NCBI GenBank assembly: GCA_032158295.1
Contig: CM063244.1
Span: 9,566,055 to 9,630,054, forward strand
Source of the DNA: Pycnopodia helianthoides
Lineage: Eukaryota; Echinodermata; Asteroidea; Forcipulatida; Asteriidae
Direction of reading: 5' to 3'
Length of the DNA stretch: 64,000 nucleotides
Each line of letters begins with the position of its first letter. The stretch's first letter is position 1. Under the pieces are notes generated by a model. The model was not told the origin of the DNA. It did not search any database and was given only the letters and a program-made list of their open reading frames with translations. The translations under genes and the position numbers were made by a program. This document shows, piece after piece, positions 11,501 to 26,500 of the stretch.

Positions 11501-14500
11501 ACCGTTTTGCCACGCGCTTGTGTCGCATGGTACCGATACCCGCATTTGCTGGCAGAACACAGAATGCCAGCATTCTCTGAGTTCCATTTCAATGAAACAT
11601 CCAATATTTCTGACACAGATCCTCATTGGTCAAGCACACAGTTTGCAATCCAGAGGCCACAAGGGGCTCATATCCTACGTGTTCAATGCAGGGCCCAATT
11701 TCATAAAAGCTGTTAAGCAGAAAATCCTGCTTAGCAAATCTCTTTGCCAGGCAAAAACTGAATGGGGGCGCCAGTCACACGATGTAAACTTAATGGAATT
11801 TTGGCTGGTTACCAGTTTCTGCTAAGCAATATTTTTTGTGCTTAGCAAATTTTTCGAACTTATAGGCTGTATGAAATTGAGCACAGGTCTGTCATTACAT
11901 ACAGATGAGGGGTCAGAAGAGGAAAGATTGACCCCCTAAGCTTTCACAAAAATACACAACAAATTCCGGCTAAAGGTTTAAAGGGGAAAACAGATTTTGT
12001 TAAATGTTACAAAGATATGTCTCTAAGAGCTATATTAAAAATCTTACTTTTGTAGGAAAAAGAGAAAAAAACAAATGCTGTCATCAGACAAAAACTTACC
12101 AAACCTAACTAATCTTACATGTGGAAACGCACTTAATAAAAAAGGAACTCTGACATTTACGAGCAGAAAATAGATGTAGTTAAACGTGGCGCAGCAGTTA
12201 ATAGATGTAGTTGCAGTTGTATGTAGGTACATGAAGCATCCAAACCCAAACAGGTTCAATCCAACCCTCCTACTTTCCGCATCATTTGCGAGAGAGTTAA
12301 ACCAACCATTACGGACCATTCAACTGCAGGGTTGTGGAGGGTGGCACAACTGTGTGCAGAACTAGCCAGCAGTGTACTGTGTAGATGCATTCACCACACG
12401 ATATCATGTTGCTAGCTGGCATAGTTTAGCTATTGATATTCAAAACCATAATGGATGATACTGAAAGGTCACACAGTAGGAGGGTTGACTGCGTACATGT
12501 ACTGTGTTTTATTGAGTATGAGCCGCATGCCACGAGTTGTTTATTCCTTAAAAGCATTTCAATAAATACCAATGAGTTAATGTTATGATAAATCTATCAA
12601 GGCAAAAGTAGCAAAAGGTAGCAAATTAAAAATGAATAAACAAGGAAAGAAGGAGATTTTTTTTTTAAAAGAAAGTAGTTAGCTTTACCATGTTCACCGC
12701 TACCAAGTTAAATTGCCATTACATTCATGAGCAAAAAGGAGATGGGATTTTTCTGATTGTTAAAAGTTGTCAGCCAGATGCGTTAGTAAATAAGCAACAC
12801 CGTTGATCATCTTAGTCTAGTGCCCGGCAGTCACCGTTAGGTGATGATATTGTCTAGTTCAGAGTCTACCCGGCCCCAGACTGCGTTTCACCTGGGGGGG
12901 GGTCAGGTCTTGTCAAAGTTTGAGACAGTGGGATAAATTCTCAGTGGCTGGGGGGGAGAGGTGTAATTGACAGCAGACATGAGATTCGTGCAGAATGTAT
13001 CGACCTGTGCAGTGTAGAATGCAGAGTGCAAACGTCCTTCTGTGCATGATGAAATCAATGAAAGTCATGTTTCTTGTACTGCTCAAAACTAAACATAAAG
13101 ATGACCAATGCATGAAAGAGTATGGATTCGCCAGTTGAAATGAGATTCCCGCCCCCCCCCCCCTCCCTGAGATGGTAGAGTTTTGGATGTGTTACTCCCC
13201 CCTTGGGTGTATACCTCATTGTTCAATGGCAAGTATCGAGGAACGGCTATGGTGGCCCGTCCCTTCTTGATTGGCGAGGTACCGGCCTTGCGTCCATCCT
13301 GTACAGCATGCTGCAATAGGGAGGTTGAGGAAGCGGGAAGAGGGGGAGGGGGCAGGGAAAAATGGGGAGGGGAGCACGGGAGAGGGGGGGGGGTTTGTTT
13401 AGATCTAGGTTAGAATTAATGGTGATATTTGTTTTTTTTATCCATAAGCTCACATGCCCAGCTCGCATGCAAGTGAGTAGCCAGCGTTTTTTTTAAACAA
13501 CAGAAAAATAAAATTATTGCTTTCGCGTCAGAGAGGTCAGACAAGAGTAAAAGACTTGGAGGGGTGCAGAGCGTATCAACAACGTCCTTGACCCCCTCCA
13601 AACCTTCTCTCTGTCTTGCGTTGACTATATTTTTGAAAGAGTTTCGGAAAAAAACACATTATCAACCCCCAAATTCCCCTGCATCCCCACCAGAAACCTT
13701 CGGGGAAGACAAGAACAAACTTGAAAAACAAATCTACAGTTACAAAGAACGGAAAAAAAAATTTGATGATAAACTATCCATTTTATTTCCAAATAAAAAG
13801 TTTTTTTTATTTCTCGAGACCCGTCACCTTCATGAACACAACTCTAAGTTCTCAAATAAAAAAACCGCTCCTCGTAATTGATACCACGGTGAATAGTACA
13901 CATGACCAACAATCCTCCAATCAAATGACAAGGATCTACTTGTGTTATACAATTCCACCCCCCCTCCCCCGCCCCCCCAAAAAATGCCATCTTTACTTTG
14001 GGTTTGGGCATTATGCCGTGATGTCGAGAGTTCAAATTCGTCTACACAGCCAAGCGGTTCATCGACCAATCATGCAATGGACCAACTCAACCACGTTTAG
14101 CTGTCCGTTCAAAAAACTATTGATCATTGCCGTAAAGATGGCCGACCTGACACTTGTGTGATGTCGATTTAGAATTATCTATTCAATAGGTGATACAGGT
14201 ACGATTGCGGCTTTTCCTCCCTCTGTTGAATGATTACATTTTCAACGCCTTTCCCCCCTGCATGCTAAATAAACACAAGCCAAACAGGTGTGCCACGTTT
14301 CCTCGTGAAAAAAAGCAAGTCCATGCAACTTGCAGCCACGCCATATTGCACATATTCACTGGCGGAAGGGGGGGAGGGGGTGGGGGGAAGGGATGGAGAT
14401 GGAGGACAGGGGGGGCTACCTCGTTATAATATTGGCGCATAGTGGCCACCGTGGCCCGGCCCCGTCTCATGGCTTGCTCCCGTTCTAATGGCCTGAGCCT

Positions 14501-17500
14501 GTTGAGTGTGGCGTGCTGCAGAATAAGAGTGTGTTATATAAAGCCTTGGTGAAGCAATGAAGGCAAGTGTTTTGGAGTCATGCCAAGAAACCGTGCAGAG
14601 ATTGCCGAGGGCTGTGCCAACTCTTTCGTCAAGAGTCGAGCTGGAAAAAAAAAATCCCCCAAATGAACCGTCTGAAAAACACCTGAGCAGCATTTGATAT
14701 GATTTTGATTTTATGGCAAGCAGAACTTCAATCAGTTCTTCAAGTCCTTGCAAGTTTGCTTTTTTTTCTTCAATGAAGCAGCTTCTTTCGTTTGCATCCG
14801 ATTATAAAACTGTTGGGTTTTTACATATATAAAAAAAATCAAAGTTAAAAAAATTCCCAACATTTCATGGATTTGCTTCAGAATCTGGGACTTTTCTCTT
14901 TGCAGGGTCAGATGATTGAGCAGTGCAAGATACAGGTCAAGCAGTGCAACGTGCAAGCATGCACATGTAGACAACATGCACCTATGCAACATAACTCACA
15001 ATGATGCAGAAATTAAGGGTTTGCATGGTGGAGACTCTGTACAACTATTGATGCATTTGAGGGCGTTGTCACAGGATAGAATCACGATTCACTAAGGTGA
15101 AATCTGGACCGTTCCATTTCACTCGGCGAAGTGACGCGGAAAGCCAGATTTCACCGAGTGATTATAATTCTGCGACAATGCCCGAACGAAATGCTTTCAA
15201 TAATTGTTTTGTATGAACTCACACACAGATCCTTGTTACTTTAACTTTGTTAATAAAAAGCACAAAATAAATTATGAAAACTGATCCTCCTCACACTCTG
15301 AAAATTCTTTAAAGAAACTTCCAAACAACGTGGATGACTCCACGAAGACACCAACCATGTCTGCCCGTACCCCATTTTGGAAACAACACTGCGAAGCATC
15401 CAATAAGTTGCCTTATTGGACTCCAATATTAATTTTTGGGGCGTCGCGGCAGTATACATGGCTAACAGTAATAAAGGCTGACACGTCACCAACCAAATTA
15501 CAAAGAGCTTTGTGTGTGGTACATTACATAAATATTGTATAATTCTTTCTGGACACCATGTGTTAATTCATCTATTCTAGGAAGAAAAAAAAAAGTTTTT
15601 TTTCCCAAAAATGCTTCAAAATCCACTAGAGTGCCAATACGCCTTTGAAATGATGGCATGCAACTGGCTCTTTTTAGGGCCACCATTGGTTCTCAGACAA
15701 GATTACTACACAGTGTGCCAGATTTTTTTAAATAAAAAACACAATTCACAAAGCATAAATTCACAAGCACAGTCAACTTATTTCAGACGTAACTGCTGGG
15801 AATACTACTTGTTCAACCACGCTTTGCTTACAGAGGAACAATTACATGCACGACCATTTTTAACTTCATGCATAAATCTTGCCATTTTAATCCATTGAAA
15901 AAAAATGTATTTAATAAACCTTTAAAAAAAATTTTAAAAAACACACCTAATGACACAAATAAAGGAACTGAGGTAATTTAAAATTGGGATGAAAAGTTCC
16001 CGGGTATATATCGCTGGGGACTACCCAATCAGAAAAATTATAAGAAAACAAAAGACAAAAGACAAAGAAAAACCTGCAAAAATCATATACCATAATGAGG
16101 TGCATGTTCATCCCACGATAACAGGTGCTGTCCAATGACCTCCTGCTAAATATTGTTTGCTAAACGAAAAATGTTGAAACTCTCACTTATGTGAATATAG
16201 CATCTCCTACATTATAGGTCTGACATTTCCTAAAGTTATGACGAGTTTAACTTCTTCCTCAAGGTACACCTTGCTCACTCTTTGATTCTACCAGGGACCA
16301 ATTTCATAGAGCTGCTTATGCAGACAAAATATTGCTCGACAAAATATTGCTTCTGCTTAGCAGAAGTCAGCAGGATACCAGTCGCAAACTGCACATGTGA
16401 CAGGGTAGTTTAGTTGGCAACCTTATTTTGTGAGCATAATGTTGTTGTGCTTAGCCACGGTAACACCATGTGTATATCTACTTTGCTGTGTAGATTTTGT
16501 TCGGTAGAGAACTTGTCTTGCTTTCTAGTATTCTACTACCGCGGAGTAGATTTTCGGTATTTGGGAGACTTTTCAGTTCTGAAAAGAACTGTCCTGCTTA
16601 TTAACTACTACCTGAAAATGAATTGTTCTTAATCAGATTATTATAATGTCCATCAAGACATGCAATGACCAAATCATCAACAAATTTCAAAGGCCTGTGT
16701 GTAACGAGCATGGTTTAATCATCCTTGCTCTATGGTTTAATGTCAACGAATCTCCCACAAGCTTCTGTTGACCATTGGATCCAGTCCATGTGAAGTGGGC
16801 CTGATGGGGGTCAGTCCTAGAATTTCATTCTGCACAGGCCATTTTCATTTTGCAAAGGGCACTTCCATGGGAAAATCTTCAAGTCTACGGGAAACATTTG
16901 AAGGGGCACCAAGGCCAAGACCAGGGCAACGAAGGCCGTGGCCTCTGTGGCTGCCGTTTCATTCCAGGCTTGGGGGGGGGGGATGCCAACCATGCAGGCT
17001 AGCTTGAGTACTTCAAACCGCTGTATCATGCAAGGACAAAGAGAATATGCCACGGTGCAATGTGGGGAGTATCCCAGGCTATGCTCTCATTAACCACCAA
17101 GCGAGGGCAGTATTATGCTGCATTCAACGGACCTTTCTTTTTGCAACGTAAACCCAATTTTTGACGAACAGGGGCTGGCAAAATATACATGTATACAATA
17201 AATATGAATATTCAAAAACACAAATCAATCCATGGGGCATTGATATTGCTGGGGACAATAACCCCATAAAAAAAATGATGAACAAGTTCCCATCTTGAAT
17301 GCAAATAGAGCTTTCACATTTCGATTTTAAGAGAAACATATCAACAGGGCCCAATTTCACAGAGCTGCTTAAGCAGAAAATATTGCTTAACAATTGTCTG
17401 TTAAGCAGAGATGAGCAGGACGCCAGTCACAAATTGTACATGTGACATGGTAGTTTGGCTGGTAACCTTATTCTGGTGAGCATAATTTTGTTGTGCTGCT

Positions 17501-20500
17501 GAGCTACTTTCTGAGCTTAAGCGGCTGTCTATGAAATCGGGCCCAGCTCATTGGTAAATTTTGCCAAATTTGATAACCCAAAAGGAAAGGTCCATCGTGC
17601 CCAAGCATGCATCAAGCACCTGACTGACATAGTACCTACCCCATACATGTTACCTACCACAAACCACTTGCGGTACTGTCAGATATAACAAACCCAAAGG
17701 GCGGAATTTTTATACTGTTTTTCTAATTCCAATAAACGTTTTGGGGGTTTGTATTTTTAAGAGGGGCTCCAAGGTCAAATTCACATTTGGGATCCCCTCA
17801 TTATCCCTGGATAGAGTCCTCATGAAAAGGGAAAATTTACAGGTTTCAAACCTCACGATAAACGGTATAGAATACCCTTAAAGTACAATATTTGTTGAAA
17901 TCCCAAAACATTCGATGATGTCACATTTCAAATAATGGTCTGTACAATTTTGCTCAGAGGCTTAATGTTAGTTCATTCCTGAATTCTGATGATATTCAAT
18001 CAAAACGCCGTTGAATTTTGACATTTTGACTGGGCGCAAAAATCCTCTTTTGAATGTACAGAATCCTTTGTTTTATATGTCGGATGACGTCATGTTTCAA
18101 ATTTCGCTCTCAAAGAGTATCAAATAAAATGACAATTTACACCATTTTGTGGCGTGTCGTGGCCGAGTGGTCTAGTTCGCCGGGCCCAAGCTCTGGTGTT
18201 GTCAGCAGCAGAGTGTGGGTTTGAATCCCGGTCAGGACACTTGTGCCCTTGAGCAAAGCACTTAACCATAATTGCTTCGTAAAAAGTTGGGAAGCTAGTG
18301 CATTCTGCTCTACCAGCCAGGCTCCCAATGGATGATACCCATGCCTACATCCTTACGGACTGTAAAGGGGGTAACTCTGTTTCAGCCCCAGGAGTAGGTG
18401 GCAACGTGCCTCTGGTGTCAGTTGATTTGGGTCAACAGTCCAAATCAGTTAAGTGTAGCCCTCACCTTGAGTGGCCGTTCGGCCTTGTGAGTTAAGCGAT
18501 ATCTCATTAAAAAAAATATTTTAAAAAAAGTTTAACGTGAGGTTGTAAATTTTTCCCCACTTTCGATTTAAAAACAAAAACTCATTTTGACCATGGAACC
18601 CCTCTTTTAGAAAATGGAACAAGGACTCAAACATGCCTTCAAAATGAGTGGCAAGTCACAAGGAAAATAAATAACTCCTTAGTTCCCGAGTCACTCTCGT
18701 CAACACTCCCGGTGACACCTCACGAGTTTGAGTAACCCTCGAGCTAAGATGAGAGGTGGTACTGCTGCACTCTAAGGGAGTGGAGGTGTGGGTTCTCTGG
18801 ATACTGCCTGAGTATTGAACCAACTCACCCCGTCGTCATCCTCACAATAAGCTTGGGGTTGCCCCATTTAGGGAGTCAATGTCCCGTGTGTTATACAGTG
18901 TAGTGCGCATTTTAGGCGACGCTAGCTTACAATATTTTTGACGTGCAATTTGACTCTCAAATATCATGGGCAGACAGCATCCCAGGTGACATTGGTGCGA
19001 GGGGGGTCATACACTAGTTTTAGCACAATCAATGCACTCGCTGAAAATCTTAAACTGTCATCAATGAGTTTGTGCAGAACCCACAACATACTCGTACATA
19101 GGTGCAATTCGACATGTTTTAGCACAATCAATGCACTCGCTTGAAAAAATCTAAACTGTCATCATGATTTGTGCAGAACTCCACAACATACTCGTACATA
19201 GCGGTTGCAAAGTCGCAAGAAATTCAAGAATATTCAAGGCCAAGAAGAGAGACTACATTACCAAAAAAAATAAATAAATAAATGGCAGTTTCCGTGTAGA
19301 TATTTAAAACAGGGCAGAAAAGGGTGGTTGCAACATTGGTTTTTGTTAAGAGGAGACTGCAATCCATCTGCCTTGCAAAGCTTCAGACAGACAACTTCAT
19401 AATTGAAAAAATAAAGAGGAAGTTATGTCAGACAAAAAATGTTTTCTGTGGCACTAGAACAAGAGAAGAGGAAATATCAGGTGAGATGTAGCATGCCTGA
19501 ATTTTATGAAACTTATCTATAGTAAGGTATTTCTATGAATCTTACGCCAATCAAAACTTCAAACACTAAAGCCCCTTTCTAAAAGAACAAACCTTCCAGA
19601 AAGATCATAAAATCTACAAAAACAAAACTGTCGGTTAAGAGTTCACGACCTGTTTACAACCGACATCAACAGTGTCAGGAAAAAAAACGACAGAGTCGGA
19701 GTGAAACGTCACAGAATGTCAGCTCGTGACAGCAAAACTGTGACATAAAAAGAAACGGACAAACAGGCAAGCAAATTCTCAAACATTGGACGTACGTCTC
19801 TGCCAGGGTTTTTCTGACCTTCCACTTTTGCTTGCGGTTGGGGTTTCTAAACAGAGCATTAGAGAGGGACTACTGCGGAAGAAGAGACAGGAAATGACTT
19901 ACTTGAGATGGCGACACTTGTGAGTTATTCTCCGTGATGGCATCAAGGTAGAACTTACTGGAACCGGTTGATTCTTCAGCGATGGACGCGGTCTTTCCGC
20001 TGTTCCGCATTAAAAAAAAATAAATAAATAAAAATTTAATTATAAGGTGTTTAACTTGTGTTCTCCTCTTACTATGAACTGAGAACATGTAAGGGCCTAG
20101 CATGGCAACAGACAACTCGAGATATGAAATGGGAAAATTGGTAAAGAGGCTTTCCTCCTACAGTGTTAGAAAGAAAGAAAAGATTATCATCCTCATTATC
20201 ATGACGTGATAATTACGGTACAAAATATACAACTGCATCTTGCCTGCCGGGAATAATAATAATAATAATAATAATCTAAGCATTTATAGTGTTCTTAGCA
20301 GAAAAGGTACCACAACGCTTTAAAACAATAACAAATTACAACAATCAAGAATTTACAATCCAAAGGAATGAGAAATAAATAAATAGCCTAGTAAGCAAAA
20401 TAAGTATGGAAAAGGTGAGTTTCAAGCAATGTTTTGATTTCAGTAAGTGAAATGACATGACGTACTTGATAAAGGAAGACTGATAAATATCCCTCAATAA

Positions 20501-23500
20501 AAGTGGCAAACAAGTTGACCAGGTCGATTTCACAAAATCTTCAACTTAGGACTATCCTAGGCAATGCTAAGAATGACTATCTAAGTAGCTGTCTTAACTT
20601 ATAGTCTATCCTATCTCTTAGCATTGCTAGACTAGTCCTAAGTTAGAGAGTTTTGTGAATCCACCTGGTCCACACGAAATTTTCTAGCTCACCTGAGAGT
20701 TGTTGTCCCACTACAGTTCGTCATACGTAAATATACCCGAGGCTGTACTGCTTCTTGATTTACCCGTAGCCGTAGGGGTGGCAGGGTTACTCCCTACTCT
20801 CGTAACCACCGCGGCCTGCAGACAAAAAGAGGACAACTTGCAATGGGATACCTTTTTACACACAGCCCTAAGCAAACAGCGCGAGGCCTTAGAGCGTGGA
20901 GACTTTTGGTAATTACTCAAGAAAATTTCATGACCATTAAAAGAACCTGAGAGCTGGCTGATAGTATAAAGCATTGTGAGAAACGACTCCCTTTTGAAGT
21001 AATGCAGTTTTTGAGAAGGAGGTAATTTCGCACTAAAGTATTTGAATCTGAGAAAGGCTTCAGGCAGTACTTTTCATGTGCTAACTCAATAATTTGGTTC
21101 TGCATGACTCTGGAGCGCCAGTCTGAAACAGATGTTATTTACATACTGACCAGACTTTCGCCTTGGTAGAACAGTACATTGCACAAGAAACTGGTGGGGG
21201 TCAGATTTCAAGTTGACTTGACTTTTTATGTCAGCGCCAAACTAGGGTAAAAAAAAAAATTGGGGGGGCACAAGGAGTGCCCCATTGTTTCTAGGGGGGC
21301 CATTCTGGCCAATTAAAACTGCAGTTTCCATTTGCATTTCTCTAGTAAAAAAGCCCCTTTTCAGCGCTCTTGTTATGCCATTTACTATTTTTTATACAAT
21401 ATTCTCACGTGACAGCAAAAACAAATACATTGTCTGCGTGTAAATGGAAATATGGTTTTAAAAACAGTGAAATTATTACATTAAAGCTCATATGTAACAT
21501 TTTTACTCTTAAGAGTAAAGATTTCAAATTGGAGGGGGGGGGGGCACCAAGGACATTAATTAGGGGGGGGGGCATGTGAGGGTTGTCGTAGACTCACCAG
21601 ACCAAAGTCTCTGCGGAGTTCTGCCAGCTTGTTGGTCAAATTCTTCTGGAAGTCCGCTAAGTCGTCTGGGCAGAGACGCTCATGGAGGTCTACTCCATCC
21701 TTCAGTATTTTTAGCTGCAATCAAATCCGAAAAACCAGTCAATATTGTCACATCATCGACGTTCGTATCTTAATTATTAAGCTTATCAAATAATAAACCA
21801 TAAGGGAAACGGACCCGCTAAATCCGATTCACTTTTTGGGGGTGAACAAAGTAACACCAAATTACTAGAACAGGATTTGAACCTGCTACCTCCAAATTAA
21901 CGTGCTGGCGCTCTACCAACTGAGCTAATGTCATAAATGATGCCTGTCTCCCTATTTTGTCAATATCTTTGTTTTGAACAAGAACTTCCTTTGTTTTGAA
22001 AAAAAAGGTCTTCCAAATCGCCATTTCTTATTTCAAATAAAATGACATTTTACACCATTTTAGAGGTTAGAGATTTTTTCCCCCACTTTCATAAGAACTT
22101 CTTCTATTGAAAAATGAGTGCATCACAAAACTTGATTTGACCTCGGAGAGCCTCTTTAATCATTTCTTAATGTCTTGGAAGATTCAAATCTTACCTGGTC
22201 CATTAGAAGCTTCTCTAAGTTGAAACAAAGATCACTGTCCTCAGGATGGGCCTTCTTATACTCTGGGCTCAAGAAGGCCTGAGAAAAAGAAAAACACAAA
22301 CAAACATTTAGTGGCCTGACGTTTCCCACCCGAGCAGAGTCTTTCTTGGAGGCTAAATGACAACACAACACACATAAACAGGTGTACTGGTGTAACAGAA
22401 GCAGTTTAGTGAACAGAAACGAAATCACAATCTCAATCGAAACCACAATCGATCATTCAGTAAACAAGAGGCTCGATTCCACAAAGAGCTGAAGCTGAAT
22501 GGGCTGAGCAAAGTGTGATGTCACGATACGGATCGCCACGGCGATACTGACAACTCAACTTAAGATAAATCTTAGGCCGTTTTTCTAAATCACGGCTTCG
22601 GCTTATGAACCGGCTTGTGCTCTGTTAGTAACTGTGAAAATGTACACTTTGGGTACAGAACTTCAAACAGTAAGACAGCGTCTATAAGCCAGAGCCGAAG
22701 CCTAAGCCATGGTTCCATAAATCGAGCCCAACCTCTTTTCAAGTCCGAAACCCATACCCTGGTTCATACTTCACGCAAATTGCGAAAAACAAAACAATCT
22801 TCCTTGCGCCATAATTGGAAACCAGCATTCCCGATTGTTGGCGTCAAGTCATGCGCTTTGTATTCGCTTTTTGAGTGAAGTATGAACTGGGCCTTAGATT
22901 GCAAGTTATCACTAGAGATTTCTGGTGATGAAAACAGGGATGCCTCATAAGTGAACCTAATCACTGTAGCTTGCAAGCCTGAGGACACCTGTAAACAAGG
23001 GTGCTTGCCGTGTGAACCAGAAACAGTGTGGTTAACCCCTACTCTTCCATGATAAGTGTTCAGGGTCTATCAATCCTAGTACATGGGACCTACAGCTTAA
23101 TGCCCCCATCCAAAGGACAAAGCAATTGATGGTTAAGTATCTTGCCCAACGACACAAGTGCCACGACCGTGACTCGAACCCGCACTCTGCTGATCAGACA
23201 ACAACAGAGCTCGAGTCCGGTGCTCCCAACCGCTCGGACCACGACACACGGCCAGTCCACTGGTACTCACAATCTTATACTTCTTGGGTCCGCCCTGTAC
23301 AGCAGCATCGATGGTACCCTGCAGGATCATACTGAGTGGGTTGATGTTACGGTCGGGGTTGGCGTACATCTCAGCGATCATGCTCCGGATTGCTTTATTC
23401 TTGCTCTCCATCACACCAACAGCATTCTGGATCGGTGTAATCTCCACCTATATATCCCATGATCGCATTAACAAGACAAACATCTTCAGTGACATAGCAT

Positions 23501-26500
23501 TAATTTAAATATTTATATTTATTTCATTTCTCGGGTAGATAAAAAGTACAATAACGCACATTAATTAGGTGAAAAACATTCAAAGATACAGCAATGAGCA
23601 ATTAAAATACAGAGGCAGGAAAAAGAATTGCCTAAAAGAAACACAGTTCCTGTCTAGAGGCTCTCCTCTCCAGCTGGTCCTAAAGAGCACAACAATAAAT
23701 TGAAATATAAAAATATATATACAAACAGCAATAAAAATATATTACAAATACGCATAAAAAATACACATACAAGGGCATATATATTATTGGTATATATACA
23801 AATAAAATGACCAGCAGCAGAAGCTGAAAGGGTCAAAGTTCATCTAAAAATATCAACAAACACATAATAAAACGCTACATAAAAAATATTACACTTGAGC
23901 AATTGTGGAATGAAAGATTAAGAAACTCACTGGTTCATTAGCAAAATGCAAGAACAGTGAAAATACAAACAGTCACAAGAAAAATAAAAGGGATTACACA
24001 AAAGGCAAGAAAAGACAAAACCAGTAATAAAAACTATTACAACGTTCTTACTGTTTCTTGTGTCAAATCTTTTTGAGTCCTTCATGTAAAAAACACCCGT
24101 TCCTTACCCACATTTTCCTGCTTAGTGAACTCCCAAATTTGCTTACTGGTAAGCAGTTTTTTTATGAAAGTAATTCACATTCTTACCGTTTCTGTGCTGA
24201 TAACGTCCGTCCATCTCAGCAGACTTGGAAACGTATTCTCAATCGCTAACGTCGTCTGCTCAACCCAAAGAGTCTACAAATAAACACAAACAAATAATAA
24301 ACCACTAAGGGAAACTAACTGGGTAAGTATCAATCAATTTGGTGATGAATACAAGACAAAATTGACAAGAGCAGGGCCCACTTTCATAAAGCCATTAAGC
24401 AGAAAATGCTGCTTAGCAAATTTCTCTGCTAAGCAAAAAATGAGTTGGGGACCAGTGGCAACAATGTGAACTTGATGACCTTTTGGCTGGTTAACTGTTT
24501 CAAATAAGCTAGATTTTTCTGTACTTAGCAAGTTTTTGTGCTTACAGGCTTTATGAAATTGGACCCAGGTTTAAAACCTGCAACCTCATGCCAGTGCTCA
24601 ACCAACTGATCTACCTAGCCCAATTTTCTCAATATCTTTGTTTGGGGGGGGGGGCTGGGCACCAGTCAGAAGGCACACAACCGTATTGACCCATTTCACA
24701 AGGTGCAACACACTTTCCACACGTGTATCCTGTTTGCCATTTTGGGGGAGGTGCAAGGGCTCAATACTTTGGGTCACGACGCTGCAATTACACATTTACA
24801 AGTTGACTCCCACATTGGCGAGCGTGGTGGCAGTAGCCGCTTGTGCAAGGGGGTTCAAATGGGTCCCTTCCTATCTACAGTCCAAAAACAAATTTGTAAT
24901 TGGTTTCAAATTTATTCAAATTGTACTCCCTTTTTACTGTTCCTTTATAAATTCACTGTAAATACTGTTGGACCCTGACTATGGTTATATTGACCCTGTG
25001 CACTGATGTCACGCACAGCTACTGACTGCACATGGTGTGCCATTCGGGAGCCAAATTAATTGTCAAGATAAGGTGCGCATCTCCCCGCGCGCGTCGCCTT
25101 AAATACGCACTGCAGAGTAACACACCAGGAATCAATGACCTTTTGACCTAAGAGCACAATGCAGGATGGGAAATTTTGAGCTCAACCCTTTGTACTCAAA
25201 CCAACAAAAATGTTTAGTGCTACTTGTCCGGCTCATCAATGGAGTCACAGGAAACCAACATATCATCGCATCCACGCAAAAACGTTGTATCTCTATTTTG
25301 CAAAAACCTTGTATCTTGCCACAAAAATTGCTTCGTGTAAAAATGTCATATCTTGGCGCGTACTTGTTTTGTGTGTGCATCCAGGCTATTTTAAGCGAGA
25401 CACAACATTTTGACATTTTCAAACTCGAGCGTAACGTAAGTGCTATCTTAGGAGATACAACGATTGTGCACTGACACAACGATACAGTCCCCCTCTCTAT
25501 CTTTCAACCAATACCTTAAATTCGTTTTTGGGGTCTTTCTCCCCCTTGTTGAAGGGCCGATCAAACTTGAACTTGGAGATGTTGTGGCTGTCATAGAAGC
25601 TACTGATCTGTATGGGCACCTTCATGTCCTTGAAGATGTTGTTGGTCCCAACCGTCTCTAGGGCTCTTATCTGGATGTCTGTTGTTCACAACGAGTTAAA
25701 GACAATTTCTCTGTATAATTGGTCACCCTTTTTTTGTCTGCATTTCTTTCCAGGGTGCCGGGCACCAGTTTTGGGCGACCCTGACAAGAGTCACGTTTTG
25801 AGCTTCGGTCATCGGTTAAAACGCATTTTCACGAGTTGGATTCAGCCACAGGGGCATTGCTGTTCCCGCCAAACCATAACAGAGTTGGTCGGCTAGGTTT
25901 GGCTTCAGGTCAGGTAGATTAAACATACTTACAAAATATCTTGCGAAATTCTTTTAAAATGACAAACGTTGACGCATACCAATCCAAAAAAAATAATAAT
26001 ATATTAAAGACTTAGGTCCATTAAGTGAAAGTAAAATAAAGGCTTGTGTGTTGTGTAATGCACGTCAAAGAATCCAGTTACACTTATCGCGAAGAGAAGG
26101 GGTTTGCCCCATTGTTTCTGACCTCCTCTATTATCATGAGTAACTGTTAACTGTTAATCAAAATAAGCAGACAAAGTTGAAATTAATTTCTTAAGCATAT
26201 TCAGTCTCCTGACGATGACTAGAGCAAGCTAGTTGAAACGTTGAGACCAAAAAGAACTCACTCCGCGGCAGTGCAGTTAATTACGAGAAGTCCCCCCGAT
26301 CCACAAAGCTAAAGTAGTAGTCTAGGCCGATTTCCTACCTCCCACCCAGGTAGTAGTTAATAAGCAGGACAGTTCTTTTCAGAACTGAGAAGTCTCCCGA
26401 ATTCCGAAAATCTACTCCGCGGTAGTAGAATAGATAGCAAGACAAGTTCTCTAAAGAACAAATCTACACAGCAAGTAGATAATTATACACACGGTGTTAC

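Larger units (their letters stand above)
8030..19902. other. 12-kb DOCK intron, repeat-rich
   Basis: Apart from the two candidate 96-nt exons, it holds SINEs, family A foldbacks, poly-C tracts (8,947; 10,845; 13,150) and AT-rich sequence. I found no further block with splice sites and open frame that I would support, but tail exons are poorly conserved and could be missed. Confidence 0.6.

Noticed and set aside
11286..11825. Overlapping open frames on both strands (95 and 147 codons)
   Set aside because: The plus frame runs into a family A foldback and neither shows a domain.
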